Source: Gammaproteobacteria bacterium (GTDB lineage Bacteria; Pseudomonadota; Gammaproteobacteria; Burkholderiales; Burkholderiaceae_C). From it: 47,281 bases of DNA. Positions 1-7,551 of the stretch are shown one piece after another (position 1 is the stretch's first letter; every line of letters starts with the position of its first letter). Below the pieces are notes generated by a model. It was given only the letters and a program-made list of their open reading frames with translations. It did not search any database and was not told where the DNA came from. A program made the translations under genes and the position numbers. The DNA lies in NCBI GenBank assembly GCA_025359085.1, contig JANYHL010000016.1, forward strand, positions 1 to 47,281, in the 5' to 3' direction.

Positions 1-745
1 CGCCGGAGTCGCGTCCGAACGCGGCTCTAAACTCGCGGGCGAGAGTGGGAATGAGCTCCAGAGCCTGCATCTGCTTGGCGTGGGCGAGGTACCGGACCTC
101 CATGAAGGCCTCCGGACCCACCATGGCGCCGATCGTGACGGGTTCATTCGGGTCAAGCACCTGCCGGGGCTCGTAGGGTGGCAAAAAGCGATCCACCAGG
201 GCTTGATCCGGCACATCGACGCGCTCGTAGGCGTGTGTCAGGATAAAACCATCCATGCACACCATCACCGGCAGCGACAACTCCTCGGCAATTTTGAACG
301 CCTGGATGTGCAGATCCAGCGCTTCCTGGTTGGTCTCAGCAAAAATCTGCAACCAGCCGGCATCGCGCATTGACATGCTGTCGGTATGGTCGTTCCAGAT
401 ATTGATGGGCGCACCAATTGAACGATTGGCCACCGTCATGACGATGGGCAAGCCCAGCCCAGAGGCGTTGTACACCGCCTCGGCCATGAACAGCAGACCC
501 TGACTGGCCGTTGCGGTATAGGCGCGCGCTCCGGCCGCAGAAGCCCCAATGGCCACGCTCATGGCGGCAAACTCGGACTCGACGTTGATGAATTCGCAGC
601 GCTCCAGCGCGCCCGATTTCACCATCTCGCCCAGACCCTCCACGATGTGGGTTTGCGGTGAAATAGGGTAGGCACAAATGACTTCGGGGCGGCTCATGGC
701 AACCGCCAGGGCCACGGCATGCGAGCCTTCGCATTGTTTAAGCAT
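1..745 (-). CDS. porA: 2-oxoacid:ferredoxin oxidoreductase alpha subunit, 3' end outside window
   Basis: Partial gene: 248 codons are visible and the stop lies beyond position 1. The product resembles the alpha subunit of four-subunit pyruvate:ferredoxin oxidoreductases, which together with the TPP-binding beta subunit oxidise pyruvate (or another 2-oxoacid) to acyl-CoA, CO2 and reduced ferredoxin in the cytoplasm. The N-terminus reads MLKQCEGSHAVALAVAMSRP, followed by the conserved AYPISPQT segment (about residues 25-32), VESEFAAM, TATASQGL, and APINIWNDHTDSMSMRDAGW, all typical of this family. The start ATG overlaps the last 8 bases of the gamma-subunit gene, so translation is probably coupled. 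The beta subunit is expected just beyond the window edge. Whether pyruvate or another 2-oxoacid is the substrate cannot be decided from sequence alone. Confidence 0.9.
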   Translation of the reverse strand, partial: MLKQCEGSHAVALAVAMSRPEVICAYPISPQTHIVEGLGEMVKSGALERCEFINVESEFAAMSVAIGASAAGARAYTATASQGLLFMAEAVYNASGLGLPIVMTVANRSIGAPINIWNDHTDSMSMRDAGWLQIFAETNQEALDLHIQAFKIAEELSLPVMVCMDGFILTHAYERVDVPDQALVDRFLPPYEPRQVLDPNEPVTIGAMVGPEAFMEVRYLAHAKQMQALELIPTLAREFRAAFGRDSG

Positions 746-1325
746 GGTGAGTCTCCGTCTTTAAGGCGTGTTGCTTGGCGATTTCATAGGCATCCCGCGC
801 CGCATCCTTGTTGCCCTGCGCGACCGCACCCTTGAATTTTTGACCGATGGCCGCTTGCACGGCGTCAAGCGTGATGAGTCCAGTCGCAGCGGCGAATGCC
901 CCCAGTAGCGGCATGTTCGGGACCGGACGCCCCACATATTTCATGGACAGCTCGGTGGCGCCTACCGTCAGCAAATGCTCAGGCTGGAAGTCCTTGACGA
1001 ACTCGCCCAAACCTAACTCCTGGAATGTGCGGGTGGTGTTGATCAAGATATAGCCACCTTTCTTGAGACCGCTGAACACATCGACCTGGTTCAGCAAGGT
1101 GGGATCCTGAATGATGATGGCATCGGGCTCCATGACCGGTTCACGCAAGCGGATTTCCTGGTCGTCCATGCGGCAATAAGCCACCACGGGCGCACCGGTT
1201 CGCTCAGAGCCAAAGCTGGGAAAGGCCTGTGCGTGCTGGCCGCCTAAAAACCCTGCGATGGAGAGCATTTCTGCACCGGTCACTACCCCTTGCCCCCCCC
1301 GTCCGTGAATTCGTACTTGAAACAT
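738..1325 (-). CDS. porG: 2-oxoacid:ferredoxin oxidoreductase gamma subunit
   Basis: 195 aa, the usual size for a free-standing gamma subunit. The glycine-rich HGRGGQGVVTGAEML motif (GRGGQG at residues 8-13) is the family signature, followed by FGSERTGAPV and the conserved PNMPLLGAFAAATGL segment. The gamma subunit takes part in binding CoA and in subunit assembly. The ATG at 1325 is preferred over an in-frame start 15 bases upstream because GGAAAGG lies six bases before it and the family begins MFQVRIHG. It is the first gene of the visible operon, upstream of the alpha-subunit gene. No ferredoxin-like delta subunit lies between gamma and alpha; it is either missing or encoded downstream. An FNR-like box lies about 97 bp upstream. 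Confidence 0.9.
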   Translation of the reverse strand: MFQVRIHGRGGQGVVTGAEMLSIAGFLGGQHAQAFPSFGSERTGAPVVAYCRMDDQEIRLREPVMEPDAIIIQDPTLLNQVDVFSGLKKGGYILINTTRTFQELGLGEFVKDFQPEHLLTVGATELSMKYVGRPVPNMPLLGAFAAATGLITLDAVQAAIGQKFKGAVAQGNKDAARDAYEIAKQHALKTETHHA

Positions 1326-1421
1326 GGTTGGCCTTTCCAATTGTGGCTATGTAAAAAAGCGGGTTTACGGTCTGTATTATTCCGTCTGACGAAATTTTGC
1401 ACCACGATATAAATTATCAAT

Positions 1422-1435
1422 TTGTCTTGGATCAA
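1422..1435. promoter_or_regulatory. Candidate FNR/Anr-type box upstream of porG
   Basis: TTGTC-TTGG-ATCAA has the arrangement of the FNR/Anr consensus TTGAT-N4-ATCAA: one perfect half-site, one with two mismatches, and the right 4-base spacer. It lies in the divergent region between porG and the MDR oxidoreductase, 97 bp from the porG start. Oxygen-sensitive ferredoxin-dependent enzymes are often induced anaerobically, so the place makes sense. One imperfect match could also occur by chance. Confidence 0.35.
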
Positions 1436-1589
1436 TATCCACGCCGACAAGGAAGGTCGGCCTGCGCCGCAATTGCTGGCGTTTCGATGTTGCCGTTTGT
1501 GTAAGGTCTGGCCCGTCTGTCACTTGTGCTACCGGGCCGGGTCTGGCTCCGCGCTAGCATTCAATGGTTTTATCATTCCGGAGTTTTCC

Positions 1590-2642
1590 ATGTCAGCGTC
1601 CACACTATTGCCCACCCTGACCAACCATCAGATTCGTCTGGCGACCCGCCCCGTTGGGCTCCCAACCCGCGCTAACTGGCAAAACACCACCGAGGCGGTC
1701 CTGGAACCGACCGAGGGCGGCGTGCTGCTCAAAACGCTGGCCCTCTCGCTCGACCCCGCCATGCGCGGCTGGATGAATGAAGGCAAAAGCTACATTGCCC
1801 CGGTGGCCATTGGAGAGGTGATGCGCGCCGGTGGCGTGGGCAAAGTCATCGCTTCCAAAAACCCGAAGTTTTCGGTGGGCGACTACGTGGCTGCAGGTTT
1901 CGGCGTGCAGGAGTACCTGACGCTGGCACCGGCTGACTTCAAACTCAGGGGTTTGCTCAAAATTGACCTGTCCTTGGGCACGTTGACGCAGTGGCTCAAT
2001 GTGCTGGGCATGCCCGGCATGACCGGCTACTTTGGCTTGATGGAGGTGGGTCAACCCCAAGCGGGCGAAACCGTGGTGGTGTCCGGTGCGGCCGGGGCTG
2101 TCGGCCAGACGGTGGGTCAGGTGGCGAAGATCAAGGGGTGCCGCGTGGTTGGCATTGCCGGGGGCCAGGCCAAATGCGAGTGGGTGGTCAAAGAGCTGGG
2201 TTTTGATGCCTGTATTGACTACAAGGCCGGTCCCACGGCTGTCAAGGATGGCTTGAAGCAGCATTGCCCAGCTGGCGTTGATATCTACTTTGACAACGTG
2301 GGCGGCGAGATTCTGGACACCGTGCTGACGCGTATCAACCGCGGCGCCCGCATCATCATCTGTGGCGCCATCAGCCAGTACAACAACACAACGGCTGTGC
2401 AAGGCCCCAAAAACTACCTGAGCCTGCTGGTGAACCGCGCGCGCATGGAGGGCATTGTGGTGTTTGACTATGCCGACCGCTACCCCCTGGCGGTGGCCGA
2501 GATGGCGGGCTACCTCAAGGACGGGCGCATGAAGAGCAAAGAAGACGTCGTGGAAGGACTGGATGCCTTCCCGGACGCCCTCAACAAGCTCTTTAGCGGC
2601 GAAAACTTTGGCAAGCTGGTGCTGCAGGTGGCCGCAGACTGA
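1590..2642 (+). CDS. NADP-dependent zinc-free alcohol dehydrogenase-like oxidoreductase (MDR superfamily)
   Basis: 350 aa. The protein resembles the leukotriene B4 12-hydroxydehydrogenase / curcumin reductase CurA group, which use NADPH to reduce the double bond of alpha,beta-unsaturated ketones and aldehydes. The N-terminal catalytic fold contains LSLDPAMRGWMNEGKSY, and the Rossmann domain holds VVVSGAAGAVGQTVGQVAK (about residues 165-185) and the later IYFDNVGGEILD, both diagnostic. The cysteine/histidine zinc ligands of classical alcohol dehydrogenases are absent. ATG 1590 is chosen because CCGGAG lies six bases upstream and homologues start there; the reading frame stays open to 1422 but the extension does not look like protein of this family. 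Substrate unknown. It appears monocistronic. Confidence 0.88.
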   Translation: MSASTLLPTLTNHQIRLATRPVGLPTRANWQNTTEAVLEPTEGGVLLKTLALSLDPAMRGWMNEGKSYIAPVAIGEVMRAGGVGKVIASKNPKFSVGDYVAAGFGVQEYLTLAPADFKLRGLLKIDLSLGTLTQWLNVLGMPGMTGYFGLMEVGQPQAGETVVVSGAAGAVGQTVGQVAKIKGCRVVGIAGGQAKCEWVVKELGFDACIDYKAGPTAVKDGLKQHCPAGVDIYFDNVGGEILDTVLTRINRGARIIICGAISQYNNTTAVQGPKNYLSLLVNRARMEGIVVFDYADRYPLAVAEMAGYLKDGRMKSKEDVVEGLDAFPDALNKLFSGENFGKLVLQVAAD

Positions 2643-2653
2643 GTTGCATGAGT

Positions 2654-2707
2654 GCTACGTTATAAATAGCATACTGCGCTTATAAAACGAGGGCTAGAGC
2701 CTGATTT
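2654..2707 (-). repeat. 54-bp dispersed repeat, intergenic copy 1
   Basis: This copy lies between the oxidoreductase and the convergent hydrolase gene. Read on the minus strand it aligns without gaps to copies at 31151, 37760 and 39496. By hand count 38 of 54 positions match the lpdA copy at 39496. Shared blocks include AAATCAGGCT at the start, TAGCCC in the left half, GCTA in the right half and GTAGC at the end. Its flank (AATTTATAAG on the minus strand) also resembles the ATTTAAGC flank of the aceF and lpdA copies. Confidence 0.7.
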
Positions 2708-2732
2708 CTTATAAATTTACAAAAAAGACAGT

Positions 2733-4007
2733 TCAAGCAATCAGCGTCGCGTAAACCAGATCTCGAAACAGCATGCGGTAGTACTCACGCTGATTGGGCG
2801 CCTGCAGCATCAGAACGGCAAACAAGTCTTCGGCCGGGTCGACAAAGAACGTGGTGCCAGCCATGCCGCCCCAGAAATAACTACCGACCGAACCCGGCAC
2901 CGATGCAACACCCACCTCTTTTCGCACCGCCACACCCAGGCCAAAACCATGACCGGGTGGCAGCAAGGCGCGCGATGCGCCGCGGTTGACCGGAATTTCG
3001 CCCAGATGGTCGGCGGTCATGAATTCGACTGTTTTGGGACCCAGCAGGCGCACGCCGTCGAGCTCACCCTTGTTCAGCATGAACTGCAAAAACCGCGCGT
3101 AATCCAGCGCCGTTGAGGCCAGGCCGCCCCCACCGGATTCCAGCGCGACATGCTCGCGCAGATCGATCAAGCGCATCTGTACCCCGCCTTCGGGGTCGGT
3201 GGCAAAGGGTTCTGCAATGCGCCTGTGCTGTTCGACTGGCACGGAAAAGCCGGTGTCGATCATGCCCAGCGGCTTGAAAATTTGGTCTTGCAGAAATTTA
3301 CCCAACGTCTGGCCGCTGACTACTTCGACCACCCGTCCCAGTACATCGGTGGCACGGCCATATTCCCACACGGTGCCGGGCTCGTACATCAACGGCAGGG
3401 CCGCCAGTTGATGCGAAAACTCGGCATTACTGCGCCCGCGTGAGCCGATTCTGATCTGCGCATATTGCCGTTGTACCGAGGCATTGCCCATGAACTCGTA
3501 AGTCAGGCCCGCCGTGTGGCGCAGCAGGTCTTGCAGTGTGGCCGCTTGTCGCACCCCCTGCAACTGGACGGTGCCGTCAACCAGACTGGCTACTTTTTGC
3601 GTGGCGTACTCGGGCAGGTATTTGGCCACCGGGTCATTCAACAACAGTTGGCCCTGTTCCATCAGCATCATGGCCGCCACCGAAACGATCGGTTTAGTCA
3701 TGGAATAGATGCGGAAAATGGCATCCTGCGTCATGGGGGAATGGGTAGCGGGGTCGAGCGCGCCCACCTTGTCAAACAGGGCCAGTTTGCCGTGCCGGGC
3801 AATCAGCACCACGGCGCCGGGCAGGCGCTGACGATCGACCTCGGCCTGCAGCAACGCCATCAGCCGGGCGCTGCGTTGGGGGCACAAGCCGACTTGATCC
3901 GGTGACACACGGGGCAGCGACTTGCCAAGGGTGTCAGTCAATTGCGCTGGCGTCTCGGCAAGCCTGGGCGACTGGGGCCGCTTGCCCGTGCTAGAAGTTT
4001 GCAACAC
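2733..4007 (-). CDS. Serine hydrolase of the beta-lactamase class C / family VIII esterase type
   Basis: 424 aa. The SMTK tetrad (residues 102-105) is the SxxK nucleophile motif, the Tyr of WEYGRATD (about 216) fits the YxN/YxS position, and FWGGMAG (about 378-384) replaces the KTG box, as in EstB-like family VIII esterases. The probable role is cytoplasmic ester or amide hydrolysis; true beta-lactam resistance is unlikely. No signal peptide is evident, which argues against a periplasmic beta-lactamase. Start: GTG at 4007 has GGAG six bases upstream; a TTG four codons earlier is possible but has no ribosome site. The substrate is unknown. It converges on the MDR oxidoreductase gene and runs in the same direction as ppsR upstream. 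Confidence 0.85.
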   Translation of the reverse strand: MLQTSSTGKRPQSPRLAETPAQLTDTLGKSLPRVSPDQVGLCPQRSARLMALLQAEVDRQRLPGAVVLIARHGKLALFDKVGALDPATHSPMTQDAIFRIYSMTKPIVSVAAMMLMEQGQLLLNDPVAKYLPEYATQKVASLVDGTVQLQGVRQAATLQDLLRHTAGLTYEFMGNASVQRQYAQIRIGSRGRSNAEFSHQLAALPLMYEPGTVWEYGRATDVLGRVVEVVSGQTLGKFLQDQIFKPLGMIDTGFSVPVEQHRRIAEPFATDPEGGVQMRLIDLREHVALESGGGGLASTALDYARFLQFMLNKGELDGVRLLGPKTVEFMTADHLGEIPVNRGASRALLPPGHGFGLGVAVRKEVGVASVPGSVGSYFWGGMAGTTFFVDPAEDLFAVLMLQAPNQREYYRMLFRDLVYATLIA

Positions 4008-4070
4008 GTTGATCTCCAAAAAATTAACAGTGATAAGCCAACACGCCGATCAGGCCGACGTTGGGGCGAC

Positions 4071-4892
4071 TCAATAATCCAGCCGCTCCGGCCGGATTTC
4101 CTGCAGGATGGTGGTCGCTATTTCTTCGATCGATTTGGTGGTTGTGGACAACCATCGGATCCCGGTGCGACGCATCATGGCTTCGGCTTCACTCACTTCC
4201 TTGCGGCAGTTTTCCAGGGATGCATATTTGGAGTGGGGTCTGCGCTCATTGCGAATTTCGCTCAGACGTTCGGGCTGGATCGTCAGGCCAAAAAGCTTGC
4301 TTTGATGTGCCTTGAGCGCAGCTGGCAATTGTTGGCGCTCAAAGTCTTCCGGAATCAGGGGGTAGTTGGAAGCCTTGAGTCCGTATTGCATGGCCAGATA
4401 GAGCGAGGTGGGGGTTTTTCCGCTGCGGCTGACGCCGACCAAAATGATATCGGACTGTTCCAGATCGGTGTTGGATTGCCCGTCGTCATGGGCCAGTGAG
4501 AAGTTAATGGCCTCAATGCGTGACTGGTAGGCCCGGCTTTTGCTGGCATCGCTGAAGCGGCCGATGCGGTGGCTGGACTTGAGTCTGAGCTCAGACTCAA
4601 GCGGATGGACGAAGGTACTAAACATGTCGAGCAGCAGGCCCTGGCAATTGTCCGTAATGACTTTGAGTACATCAACATCCACAAGTGTTGTGAAAACAAT
4701 CGACTTGTTGCCGTCCACGATGCCGGCACGGTTGATTTCCCGGACCACTTGATGTGCTTTATCAACGGAGTCGGTAAATGGCAGTCTGACATGCCGAAAG
4801 TTGCTTTCAAACTGAGCCAGGATGGCGTTACCAAAAGTTTCTGCGGTGATGCCAGTGCCATCGGAGATGAAAAATACAGTGCGTTGGGACAT
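4071..4892 (-). CDS. ppsR: PEP synthase regulatory kinase/pyrophosphorylase
   Basis: 273 aa, the normal length of the DUF299 family. These bifunctional enzymes inactivate PEP synthase by ADP-dependent phosphorylation of a threonine near the catalytic histidine and reactivate it by phosphate-dependent, pyrophosphate-releasing dephosphorylation. The N-terminus RTVFFISDGTGITAETFG is diagnostic and the P-loop GVSRSGKT spans residues 153-160. The gene is divergent from ppsA, its target, with 220 bp between the two starts, which is the expected context and supports both calls. Confidence 0.95.
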   Translation of the reverse strand: MSQRTVFFISDGTGITAETFGNAILAQFESNFRHVRLPFTDSVDKAHQVVREINRAGIVDGNKSIVFTTLVDVDVLKVITDNCQGLLLDMFSTFVHPLESELRLKSSHRIGRFSDASKSRAYQSRIEAINFSLAHDDGQSNTDLEQSDIILVGVSRSGKTPTSLYLAMQYGLKASNYPLIPEDFERQQLPAALKAHQSKLFGLTIQPERLSEIRNERRPHSKYASLENCRKEVSEAEAMMRRTGIRWLSTTTKSIEEIATTILQEIRPERLDY

Positions 4893-5112
4893 GATGTTTC
4901 TGGATTGGGTTTTCTTGGCGCATTGTGCCCGGCCAAGCTGCAGCTTGGCCCGACTCGCGGCCTACAATGCCAAAAATTCAACCCCATTCTTCCATGTGCT
5001 GCACTGACCGATTAGAACAACGACAAAGTCAAGCTGTTGGCATGGGCATGAGCCGCGCACCAGAGCGCCCGGGCCTGTGCCGTGATCCGCTTTTAACTTC
5101 TGGAGCTTTCCC

Positions 5113-7506
5113 ATGGCTGAACTTTTCAATTCGACCGCCTTGGTCGTACCGTTTGAAAACCTGAGAATGACCGACGTCGAGTCGGTTGGCGGCAAAAATG
5201 CCAGTCTCGGAGAAATGATTTCAAATTTGCCCAGCGGGGTGAAAGTGCCCACCGGTTTTGCCACGACCGCTCATGCGTTCCGTAATTTCCTGGCCTACGA
5301 GGATCTCAGTGGCAGGATCAATGCCCACCTGAGTGCCCTCGATACCGAAGACGTGCGGGCGCTGGCGCAGGTGGGTGCGCAGATTCGGGCCATGGTTGAA
5401 GCACAACCTTTTCCAGCGGATCTTGAACAGGCCATTCGTGAGGCCTTTGTGACGCTCGTGTCCGGTAATCCGCAAGCCACCTTTGCGGTGCGTTCGTCTG
5501 CGACGGCCGAAGATTTGCCCGATGCATCGTTTGCGGGCCAGCAGGAAACATTTTTAAATGTGATTGGTATCGACGAAATTCTGTACAAGATCAAGGAAGT
5601 TTTCGCCTCCTTGTACAACGACCGCGCCATCAGCTACCGGGTACACAAAGGCTTTGCCCACGAGCATGTGGCCTTGAGCGCGGGCATTCAGCGCATGGTG
5701 CGTTCAGACTTGGGCGCAGCCGGTGTCATGTTCACCATCGATACCGAGTCCGGTTTTCAGGATGTGGTGTTCATTACCTCCAGCTACGGGTTGGGCGAAA
5801 CCGTGGTGCAGGGCGCGGTCAATCCGGATGAGTTTTACGTGCACAAACCGATGCTCAAGGCCGGCAAGCGCGCCGTAATTCGTCGCAGTCTGGGCTCCAA
5901 ATTGATCCAGATGCAGTTCACCACGCCAGAGGAAAAAGCCAGCAGTGGCAAGCTGGTCAAAACCACGGATGTGCCGACTGAGATGCGCAACCGATATTCG
6001 TTGACCGAAGCCGATGTGGAAAAACTGGCTACCTATGCGCTGGTGATTGAAGAGCACTATGGCCGTGCCATGGACATTGAATGGGGCAAAGACGGGCTCG
6101 ACGGAGAACTCTACATTTTGCAGGCGCGACCGGAGACCGTAAAGAGCCAGTCCGCAGGCAAGGCCGAGTACCGTTACAAGCTCAAGGGCAAGAGTGCCGT
6201 GATTGTCGAAGGTCGGGCCATTGGTCAGAAGATCGGGACGGGTCCGGTTCGCATCGTGCACAACCTCAATGAGATGGACAAGGTGCAGGCTGGCGATATT
6301 TTGGTGACCGATATGACCGATCCCAACTGGGAGCCAGTCATGAAGCGGGCCTCGGCCATTGTGACGAATCGGGGCGGGCGCACCTGTCATGCCGCCATCA
6401 TCGCGCGCGAACTGGGCATTCCGGCCGTGGTGGGGTGTGGTCATGCAACTGAAGTGCTCAAGGATGGAATGTTGGTCACTGTGAGTTGCGCCGAGGGGGA
6501 CACCGGTTTTATTTATGATGGATTGCTGGAAACCGAAGTCACCGAAGTTCAACGTGGTGAAATGCCAAAAATTGCCGTCAAGATCATGATGAATGTCGGC
6601 AACCCGCAATTGGCTTTTGACTTTTGCCAGCTGCCCAACGAAGGCGTCGGCTTGGCACGCCTTGAGTTCATTATCAACAACAACATCGGTGTTCATCCCA
6701 AGGCGATTCTTGACTATCCGAACATTGATGCAGATCTGAAAAAGGCGGTCGAATCGGTTGCCCGTGGCCATGCTTCGCCACGCGCTTTTTATGTGGACCG
6801 GGTCGCCGAGGGTGTCGCCACAATCGGTGCCGCGTTCTGGCCCAAGCCAGTCATCGTGCGTCTGTCGGATTTCAAGAGCAATGAATACCGAAAACTGATT
6901 GGTGGCAGCCGCTACGAGCCGGAAGAAGAAAACCCGATGCTTGGTTTCCGGGGTGCCGCACGTTATCTCAGTGCCGACTTCGGTGAGGCCTTTGCGATGG
7001 AGTGCGAGGCGCTCAAACGTGTTCGCCAGGACATGGGCTTGAGCAACGTCCAGGTGATGGTGCCCTTTGTAAGAACGCTGGGTCAAGCTAAAAAAGTGAC
7101 CGAATTGTTGGCGGCCCATGGGCTCAAGCGCGGTGAAAATGGTCTGAAGATCATCATGATGTGTGAGATTCCGAGTAACGCCATTTTGGCCAGCCAGTTC
7201 CTGGAATATTTTGATGGCTTCTCGATTGGCTCCAATGATTTGACCCAGCTTACCTTGGGGCTTGATCGTGACTCCGGTCTCGAATTGCTGGCCGCCGACT
7301 TTGACGAGCGTGATCCGGCCGTTACCGCGCTTATCAGTCAGGCCATCAGTGCTTGCCAAGCCGAAGGCAAGTACATTGGCATTTGTGGTCAAGGGCCGAG
7401 TGATCACCCTGATTTTGCAGAGTGGCTGGCCAAGGAAGGAATCTCATCGATTTCCCTGAATCCGGACTCCGTAATTGCGACCTGGCAGAAGCTGGCCGGG
7501 CAATAG
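5113..7506 (+). CDS. ppsA: Phosphoenolpyruvate synthase (pyruvate, water dikinase)
   Basis: 797 aa. It converts pyruvate, ATP and water to PEP, AMP and phosphate, the entry to gluconeogenesis from C3 acids. Order of domains: N-terminal ATP-grasp nucleotide-binding domain ([10 protein letters not shown] near residue 25, [20 protein letters not shown] near 125), central swivelling phosphohistidine domain with [15 protein letters not shown] (catalytic His426), and C-terminal PEP/pyruvate barrel ending in [11 protein letters not shown] (catalytic Cys758). GGAG lies 10 bases before ATG 5113. It is divergent from its regulator ppsR. The downstream symporter begins 45 bp after the stop and may be co-transcribed, which would couple uptake of a small organic acid with PEP formation (inference). 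Confidence 0.97.
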   Translation: MAELFNSTALVVPFENLRMTDVESVGGKNASLGEMISNLPSGVKVPTGFATTAHAFRNFLAYEDLSGRINAHLSALDTEDVRALAQVGAQIRAMVEAQPFPADLEQAIREAFVTLVSGNPQATFAVRSSATAEDLPDASFAGQQETFLNVIGIDEILYKIKEVFASLYNDRAISYRVHKGFAHEHVALSAGIQRMVRSDLGAAGVMFTIDTESGFQDVVFITSSYGLGETVVQGAVNPDEFYVHKPMLKAGKRAVIRRSLGSKLIQMQFTTPEEKASSGKLVKTTDVPTEMRNRYSLTEADVEKLATYALVIEEHYGRAMDIEWGKDGLDGELYILQARPETVKSQSAGKAEYRYKLKGKSAVIVEGRAIGQKIGTGPVRIVHNLNEMDKVQAGDILVTDMTDPNWEPVMKRASAIVTNRGGRTCHAAIIARELGIPAVVGCGHATEVLKDGMLVTVSCAEGDTGFIYDGLLETEVTEVQRGEMPKIAVKIMMNVGNPQLAFDFCQLPNEGVGLARLEFIINNNIGVHPKAILDYPNIDADLKKAVESVARGHASPRAFYVDRVAEGVATIGAAFWPKPVIVRLSDFKSNEYRKLIGGSRYEPEEENPMLGFRGAARYLSADFGEAFAMECEALKRVRQDMGLSNVQVMVPFVRTLGQAKKVTELLAAHGLKRGENGLKIIMMCEIPSNAILASQFLEYFDGFSIGSNDLTQLTLGLDRDSGLELLAADFDERDPAVTALISQAISACQAEGKYIGICGQGPSDHPDFAEWLAKEGISSISLNPDSVIATWQKLAGQ

Positions 7507-7551
7507 CAAACCCCTATGGCCTGAGGCTTCACCGGCTGTCATGATGGCGCG

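Noticed and set aside
1422-1589. N-terminal extension of the MDR oxidoreductase
   Set aside because: The frame is open but begins without a ribosome site and does not resemble the family; ATG 1590 has GGAG and the expected N-terminus.
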